Below the pieces are notes generated by a model, which did no database searches, had not been told where the DNA came from, and worked only from the letters and a program-made list of their open reading frames with translations. Shown one piece after another: positions 58,110 through 64,000 of a DNA stretch of 64,000 nt. The DNA is taken from contig JAKGHH010000008.1 in NCBI GenBank assembly GCA_022828595.1, positions 29,132,378-29,196,377 of the forward strand, read 5' to 3'. Made by a program: the position numbers and the translations under genes. This stretch comes from Nelumbo lutea (Eukaryota; Streptophyta; Magnoliopsida; Proteales; Nelumbonaceae). Each line of letters starts with the position of its first letter. The stretch's first letter is position 1.

Positions 58110-58643
58110 ATGAACCCAAGGCCCAAGAGGGAACCTTCGAGGAGGAGGCCAAGGCGCGGGAGGTACAACCTCCCATTGGAATATACTTACAGCCTCCCTT
58201 CCGGCAACTTCCCTTGGGAACATGACTATGACGAGATTGTGATTTTCAAGGAGCAGCTCGTGGTCAGGCTGCGTCTCCCTCTTCATCCCCTTATTGTTGA
58301 AGTCCTGAACCATTTCGATGTCACCATAGAGCTGATGGCGGACAAGGAGGGTCTGGAGCGCCAAGTGGAGATCCTCCTCAAGAGCGCGGAAGAGGCCAGT
58401 GTCAAGGCCGTTGAAGACTACAAGAGCTCGGGGGAGCATCTGGGAGACCTGGCGGATTCTTACCGCAAGGGCTTCAAACTTAGCAAATGGCTGATTTGGT
58501 GCGACTATCCACAGCTCGACACCAGCGCCATCACCACTTTGCGCATTACCGAGGAGATGGCTCTCCTAGCTATGAATGACCTAGACTCTAAGGAAAGCGA
58601 TGAGGCTGCCGACCAGGCTGGTACTTCTGGGGGGTTCGGGTAG
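58110..58643 (+). CDS. Antisense ORF of the Tat element (177 aa), function unknown
   Basis: This frame runs opposite to all other genes of the element, between integrase and the 3' LTR, where some Tat elements are known to carry antisense ORFs. The first in-frame ATG is at 58,110; the frame is open upstream to 57,990. A possible 5' UTR intron (donor AG/GTGAGT at 58,040, acceptor ATTACAG ending 58,094) would remove an out-of-frame ATG at 58,079. The protein has a basic N-terminus (PRPKREPSRRRPRRGR), a middle with PLHPLIVEVLNHFDV, a charged helical stretch (about residues 75-120) and an acidic tail. RKGFKLSKWLIWCDYPQLDT resembles the C-terminal part of plant 'gypsy-type transposon' proteins. 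AATGAAATATTTTC near 58,727 may be a poly(A) signal. No stops interrupt it, unlike the sense genes. Confidence 0.65.
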   Translation: MNPRPKREPSRRRPRRGRYNLPLEYTYSLPSGNFPWEHDYDEIVIFKEQLVVRLRLPLHPLIVEVLNHFDVTIELMADKEGLERQVEILLKSAEEASVKAVEDYKSSGEHLGDLADSYRKGFKLSKWLIWCDYPQLDTSAITTLRITEEMALLAMNDLDSKESDEAADQAGTSGGFG

Positions 58644-58892
58644 GAGTAGCTCGGGTTATGTATCTTGGGCCTGCGATCTCAATCATCTTTTGTTTCTACT
58701 TCTGGTCCTGTAATACTTCAGAAAATCAATGAAATATTTTCTTTTGCAAAGTGTTGGTCGTGCTCTTTTTTTTTTTTGCGATTTCCTCGAACTGTTGAGC
58801 CCCCGAACTAGGTGCCCGAGTTAGGGCTTCTTAATTGTTACTCTGAACTGTCTGTACACGGACTACACATCGCAGCAGCTGCTACAGGTCCT

Positions 58893-59560
58893 TGATGGTG
58901 CTAAGCTCCTTTTGTCAGCTCGGTGCCTTGTGCTGGGGGGACGACAATCCGCTCCTAACCTCGTGTCGAGCTCTTTTGTCAACTTGGCATTGATTACTTT
59001 GGCTAGGGGAGCGACTTATGTCTACTCTTCCCGAGCTTGCCTATAGAATGCCGAGCTCCTTTTGTCAGCTTGGTGTCTTAGTACTTGGGCTGGGGGAGTG
59101 ACTTATGGTTCACTCCCTGAGCTCGCCCATGCCAAGATGCGATTGGGTCTTATAGGGTGTCGAGCTCCTTTTGTTAGCTCGGTGTCTTAGTACTTGGGTT
59201 GGGGGAACGACTTATGTCTACTCTCCCCGAGCTCGCCCATAGCATGCCAAGCTCCTTTTGTCAGCTCGATGTCTTAGTACTTGGGCTGGGGGAGCGACTT
59301 ATGGTTCACTCCCCGAGCTTGCCCATGCCAAGATGCGATTGGGTCTTATAGGGTGTTGAGCTGCTTTTGTTAGCTCGGTGTCTTAGTACTTGGGTTGGGG
59401 GAGCGACTCATGTTTACTCTCCCCGAGCTCGCCCATAGAATGCCAAGCTCCTTTTGTCAGCTCGGTGTCTTACTAAGATTGGGGGAGCGACTATGGTCCA
59501 CTCCCCGAGCTCGTGTCGAGCTCTTTTGTCAGCTCGACACTTTATCCTTCGAGTGACTCG
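58893..59560. repeat. Higher-order tandem array in the Tat 3' region
   Basis: The word GAGCTCCTTTTGTCAGCTCG and variants recur at 58,906, 58,968, 59,053, 59,162, 59,249, 59,358, 59,445 and 59,518. From 59,053 spacing alternates about 109 and 87 bases, so the real unit is about 196 bases made of two related halves, each with GGGGGAGCGACT and CCCCGAGCTCGCCCAT. Confidence 0.9.
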
Positions 59561-59599
59561 GCAGTCCACTAGTTATCACACATAATATTGCCTTAAGTT

Positions 59600-60790
59600 G
59601 ACAATATTCCATGCCCGAGGTATTTGCTTTCCCTCTAGGGTTTCGAGCTCATACGTCCCTTCCCCGAGTACCCACTTCACTCGGTAAGGTCCCTCCCAAT
59701 TTGGCCCAAGCTTGCCAACACCGGGCTCAAGTACCATACTTTATGGAGGACCAGGTCTCCAATGTGGAGGTTCCACTTCTTGACCCTGGCATTATAGTAC
59801 CGAGCTACTCTCTGTTGGTAGGTTGTGGTCATAATATGTGCAAGGTCCCGTACCTCGTCGAGTAGGTCGAGGTTGGTGTGTAGCTCGTCTTCGTTTGCCC
59901 CGTCGTATGATTCCAGGCGTAGTGTGGGGATCTCGATCTCGGTTGGGATCACTGCCTTTATGCCATAGGTAAGATTGAAGGGAGTCACTCTCATTGTTGT
60001 CTTTACTATGGTTCGATAAGCCCATAGTACGCTGGGCAGCTCATCTACCCACAGTTCTTTAGCTCGGTCTAGGCGCGCCTTCAGCCCTCAGAGAATAGCT
60101 CTATTTGTGACTTCTGCCTAACCATTCGCTTGGGGGTGCGCCACCAAGGTGAAGTTTTGTTGTATCCCCATTTCCTTGCACCAGTTTTGGAATTTAATGT
60201 AGTCAAACTGTTTGCTGTTGTCAAAAACAAGGACTTGGGGTAGTCCAAAATGACAGACTACGTTCTTCCAGAAGAAATTCTATACATTCTGCGTTGTAAT
60301 TGTGGCAAGTGGTTCGTCATCTACCCATTTTGTGAAGTAGTCTACTGCCACCACTAGGAACCTCCTCTAACTTGTCGTTGGTGGGAATGGTCCAAGTATA
60401 TCGATCCCCCATTGTGCGAAGGGCCATGGGCTGGTGAGATACTTGAGGTCGACAGCGGGGCAGCGGGCTGATGGTAGATGTTGGCGTGTCTCTGGCACTT
60501 GTCACACTTTCTGACGAGCTCTATCGCGTCTGCCTTCATTGTCGGCCAGTAATATCCCTGCCATAGTGCCTTCTGTGCGAGGGCCTTGCCCCTCAAGTGT
60601 CTGCCGCACAAGCCTTCATGAGTGTCGCGGAGTACGAGCTCGGCCTCGGAAGGTCGTAAGTAGTGCAGGTAGGGAAGCGTGTAAGATCTTCGGTACAACC
60701 GTCTGTCTATTAGGACGTATTTGGCCGCTTGACGCTCTAGCCTCTTGGTAGTGTTACGATCTACAGGGAGGGTCCCGTGTAGCAGGTAGC
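59600..60790 (-). pseudogene. Integrase of the Tat element
   Basis: The HHCC zinc domain reads HEGLCGRHLRGKALAQKALW and KCDKCQRHANIYHQPAA (60,640-60,470). Core: VVAVDYFTKWVDDEPLA (first Asp), CHFGLPQVLVFDNSKQFD (second Asp), AHPQANG-stop-AEVTNR (Glu), then TPFNLTYGIKAVIPTEIEIP and RRVARYYNARVKKWNLHIGD-like C-terminal text. Stops at 60,367-60,369, 60,280-60,282, 60,118-60,120 and 60,088-60,090. Three read as CAG-to-TAG and one as CGA-to-TGA. Confidence 0.88.
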
Positions 60791-61300
60791 AAGTGAGCAG
60801 ATCGATCCAGCTCGGCTCTGCTTGCGCAACAGGAGCAACCTCTTCTACCCCCCCGAGAATGCTAGGCCAAGGAAGGTTCTCTATGTACACGGTTCTCATG
60901 GTATTATCACTCGTGTTGGCTAGTCGAGACAGGGCATCGGCCTCAGCATTCTCGGACCTTGAGATCTGTCTGATGAAGTATGACCAGAAATGGCATAGGG
61001 CTTCTCTGATCTTGGCCAGGTAGGCGACTATGGTTGGCTCATGAGCTTCGTACTCACCGGTGACCTGGTTGAGTACGAGCTATGAGTCACTATAGATGAT
61101 GACATGCTTCGCTTTCACTTCCTTTGCTAGGACCAGTCTTGCTATTAGCGTTTCGTACTCCACTTCATTGTTGGACGCGGTGAACTCAAAGCATAGCGCA
61201 TACTCCAGCTTCACACCGCTTGGCCCGCACAGAGCAATCCCTACCCCGCTACTTTGCTGGTTTGACGACCCGTCAACGTGAAGGATCCAAGGCTCTTCAT
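60791..61300 (-). pseudogene. Archaeal-type RNase H of the Tat element
   Basis: WILHVDGSSNQQSSGVGIAL (61,290), ASNNEVEYETLIARLVLAKE, VIIYSDS, stop, LVLNQVTGEYEA, and ENAEADALSRLA (60,940). The D-G-S, E, D-S and A-D-A-L-S-R-L-A motifs define the second, plant-type RNase H acquired by this lineage. The TAG at 61,080-61,082 stands where relatives have Gln (S-D-S-Q-L-V), again CAG to TAG. Confidence 0.88.
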
Positions 61301-61301
61301 C

Positions 61302-61860
61302 CTAGGTTAGGCTCGGTCTTATTAAGAAGGAGGTTGCACTGGTTGGGGCTCCCTCACTATGCGCGAGCTCGTCTGACCTAGGAGTTCTACTGTCGAAGGT
61401 ACATTCTGCGACGAAATCAACTAGGGCTTGGGCCTTGATGGCAGTTCGCAGCTTGTACTGAATGTCGTATTCGCTGAGTTCGATGGCCAATTTTGTCAAT
61501 CTGATGGAGACTTCGGGCTTCAACAAGACTTGCCGCAAAGGCTTATCGATGAGGATGACTATGATATGAGCTTGGAAGTACAACCACGGTTTCCGAGCTG
61601 CAACAACTAGCACATATGCCAATTTCTCAATCTCTAGGTACCTCGTCTTTGCTTCCTGCAAGACTTTACTAACATAGTAGATGGGTCGTTGGACCTGATC
61701 TACTTCTTTTGTCAGTACCAAGCTGACCACCTCATCACTCTCGGAGAGGTACAGCTCCAAAACATCTCCTTCCTGAGGTCGGGTTAGAACCGGGATGCTA
61801 GTTAGTTATTTTTTTAGCTCGTCAAAGGCTAGCTGGCACTCATTGGTCCAATCGAAGTTC
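61302..61860 (-). pseudogene. Retroviral-type RNase H of the Tat element
   Basis: LYLSESDEVVSLVLTKEVDQ, RPIYYVSKVLQEAKTRYLEI, LIDKPLRQVLLKPEVSIRLT and YDIQYKLRTAIKAQALVDFV. The catalytic residues usual in active RNase H (first Asp in V-S-D-x-A) are replaced here, as is common in Tat elements where this domain became a tether. Confidence 0.8.
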
Positions 61861-61918
61861 TTGCTTTTCTTAATTGCCTTAAAAAGGGGAGGCAACGATC
61901 TACCGATTTGGACATGAA

Positions 61919-62774
61919 TCAACTCAGGGCAGCTATGCGGTTGTTCAACCTCTGAACCTCCTTTAATTTTTGGGGTGGTCCCATGTCTAAGATGGCTTTT
62001 ATCTTGTCAGGGTTGGCCTCAATGCCACATCGGTTAACGATGTAACCAAGGAATTTACCCGAGGTGACACTGAAGACGCACTTATTGGGGTTCAATCTCA
62101 TATTATATTTGCACAAGGTTTCAAAAACAGATCATAAATCTTCTATTAATTTTTTTAAAATTGATTTTTGACGACCATGTTGTCTACATAACATTCCACT
62201 TTGTTGCCGATCAACGACTCAAACACTTGGTTTACAAGTCTTTGGTATGTTGCCCCGGCATTCTTCAAACCAAAGGGCATAACCTTATAACATTAAAAAC
62301 CTAGTTCGGTTATAAAAGTGGTCTTTTCTTCGTCAGCAGGATCCATCCTGATCTGGTTGTAGCCTGAGTAAGTGTCTAAGAAGCTCAACAACTCATGCCC
62401 TAAGGTCGCGTCCACCAAACAATCGATTTTGGGGAGTGGAAAGCAGTCCTTTGGGCAAGCCTGGTTTAGATCGGTATAATCGACGCACATACGCCATTTA
62501 CCATTGGCCTTTTTTACCAGCACCGGGTTGGCCACCAGCTCGGATAATGGGCCTCCCTGATGAAGTTGGCTATGAGGAGCTTCCCAACCTCCTCGTCCAC
62601 TGCTTTCCAACGCTCTAGGGCTAGGTTGCGTTTCCTCTGCCTCACGGGCCTAACACTAAGATCAGTATTTAGTTTGTGAGTGATGATCCTTGGGTCTATG
62701 CCGGGCATTTCTGCCGCGAACCATGCAAAAACATCTAGATTTTCAAGTAAAAAACTTACCAGTTGAGATCGCAT
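61919..62774 (-). pseudogene. Reverse transcriptase of the Tat element
   Basis: FAWFAAEMPGIDPRIITHKL and VRQRKRNLALERWKAVDEEV, then after a shift ANGKWRMCVDYTDLNQACPK, LLSFLDTYSGYNQIRMDPAD, a TAA, VMPFGLKNAGATYQRLVN, YVDNMVVK (family YVDDM; the second catalytic Asp is now Asn, a G-to-A change) and CVFSVTSGKFLGYIVNRCGI. Confidence 0.88.
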
Positions 62775-63526
62775 AGGCTCCTCAATCGATGCGTCAATTT
62801 GGAGAGCTCGGGCGAGGTCCTATGTCGAGGTCGGTATGGACACTGTCTTTTCCATGGGCGTAGCACGCTCCTCTTGATACTGCTCCCCAGGTTAGTCCAG
62901 CTCGAGGTCGTCTGCCGCCTTGGGTTTCTCTTTGAGGGCAGCAACATAGCACTTACGAGACTCGAGTTAGTCGCCCCACCCCACCCCACCCCAGCTCCGA
63001 AGCCCATGGGGAACTTCATAGCCAAAGAATAGGTGGGGACCACCGCGCGGAGGGTGTGGGTGATGGGCCGACCCATTATGGCATTGTATGGGGAGGGGGT
63101 CGCGACTACCACAAAGGTGTGGTCGAGCCTCACTATGCTAGACCAGGTGTCGACCTCCACCAGTACAGTGACTCGCCCCAGGGGCCTGATTTCCTCTTCA
63201 TTGAAGCCCACCAAGGGAGTGTTCATGGGCTTTAGGTCATTTTCCCGTAATTGGAGCTGGTCGAACACTATCTTGAAGAGAATGTCCGTCAAACTTCCAG
63301 AATCAACGAGGACACGCCTCACCTTGAAGTCATTGATTCTGATCTTCACGACGAGGGTCTCGTCATGGGGGTACTGAACGCCGCGCGCATCGTCCTTCAT
63401 GAAGAAGATTGGCTCCTTTGTTCTCGGTCGCTTCGGGGAGTTCTGCTCTTCCCTCTCGATCTCACGAACTGAGGTCCTTGCTGCGGCCGAGGTGCTACTC
63501 GTGACGATTGAGCCTCCCGTGATCAT
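62756..63526 (-). pseudogene. Protease region of the Tat element
   Basis: VRRVLVDSGSLTDILF carries the D-S-G-S active site. AIMGRPITHTLRAVVPTYSL and MKFP close the domain, as in other Tat proteases. The frame is open for about 250 codons, but its end runs into a shifted reading. Confidence 0.85.
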
Positions 63527-63549
63527 CTGTATTGTGCCCCGAACTGGCC

Positions 63550-64000
63550 TCTCTTCCAGCAGCTGTCGTCCTATTTTATTATTAGTTTGTACAAAATTTC
63601 TTAAATATCCATGTCAGATAAGTTCTTCTATCTCATCGCAAAGGTTCCTACAACTTTCGGTACTATGATCGTGGTCCCTATGAAAATGACAATAAACATT
63701 CTTATTTCTAGTGTTTGGGTCTCCTCTCATCCGAGGTGGCCACTTTACATATGACACATCCTTTATCGCCATCAGAATGTCCGCTCTCTTTGCGTTCAAG
63801 GGCGTGTAGCTCGACCTTTCTACTAGGGGAGCTCAGAAAGGTTGATCTGGCTTCCCTCCCCGAGCTGGGTCTTTCTTCTTCTTATCCCCATTGGCGGGCT
63901 CCCTGTTGATTTTTCTCTTCTTGGATGGGTGGTCGTTCTTCTGATTCAGTTCCTCCTCCATCCCAATAAACTGGACCGCGAGCTTGAGAAACTCTGTTAC
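63550..64000 (-). pseudogene. C-terminal part of Gag of the Tat element
   Basis: YCHFHRDHDHSTESCRNLCD followed by EIEELI is the Tat Gag block C-x-F-H-x-D-H-G-H-x-T-E-x-C. Lys/Arg-rich text continues to the window edge. Confidence 0.75.

Larger units (their letters stand above)
57401..64000 (-). mobile_element. Ty3/gypsy Tat-lineage element, right end beyond window
   Basis: Minus-strand order from the right edge: Gag end, protease, RT, RNase H, a second archaeal-type RNase H, integrase. A tandem array, an antisense reading frame and a putative 3' LTR follow. A second RNase H between the first one and integrase defines the Tat group. The 5' LTR and most of Gag lie past 64,000. Many stops make it inactive. 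Confidence 0.88.

Noticed and set aside
58038..58439. Minus-strand frame opposite the antisense ORF
   Set aside because: No family match. It lies in the non-coding 3' region of the Tat element and overlaps the better supported plus-strand frame.
1..64000. CRISPR arrays, operons or other prokaryotic systems
   Set aside because: No regularly spaced short direct repeats with unique spacers and no bacterial genes; the window is plant nuclear DNA.

Overview
This is a repeat-rich stretch of nuclear DNA from a non-grass flowering plant. The evidence is plant-type LTR retrotransposons of several lineages, L1 LINEs carrying the plant RNase H domain, hAT transposons and MITEs, a piece of chloroplast DNA, and decayed copies of plant-specific genes. 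The species cannot be named from the sequence. Only one host gene looks intact: a 159-codon membrane protein at 27,988-28,467. The other host-gene traces are broken.

Layout. 1-5,998: a minus-strand Athila-like LTR retroelement with gag and protease but no reverse transcriptase or integrase. 6,000-8,880: hAT and LINE scraps and a lone TATA-bearing unit. 8,885-13,560: a roughly 2 kb unit in tandem, two full copies and one partial, each full copy carrying a decayed F-box gene on the minus strand. 14,220-15,830: a decayed sieve element occlusion (SEO) gene. 18,658-19,794 and 31,194-35,350: arms of a young inverted segmental duplication (parts near 99% identical by eye), with a chloroplast trnG-UCC fragment (NUPT) beside the left arm. 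23,452-25,852: a 5'-truncated chromovirus. 27,988-28,467: the membrane-protein gene.

35,623-57,146 (plus strand): five exons of an autoinhibited P2B calcium ATPase (ACA8/9/10 type) with frameshifts, a stop and a bad donor. Its introns have grown to 5.9 and 14.9 kb. Intron 3 holds a hAT transposon and L1 and RTE LINE pieces. Intron 4 holds a Ty1/copia element whose 3' LTR was split by a complete 5.6 kb Ty3/gypsy element. That copia element has also received L1 fragments and a hAT MITE. This gives a readable order of insertion.

57,401-64,000: a minus-strand Ty3/gypsy Tat-lineage element running off the right edge. It has two RNase H domains (retroviral type and archaeal type), a higher-order tandem array, and a plus-strand (antisense) open reading frame with its own TATA box and possible 5' UTR intron between integrase and the 3' LTR.

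A theme links the decayed genes. Most premature stops are CAG-to-TAG or CGA-to-TGA, and LTR differences are nearly all transitions, as expected for deamination of methylated cytosines. The most interesting candidates are the antisense ORF of the Tat element, the gag-protease-only element, and the ATPase gene turned into a nest of transposons.
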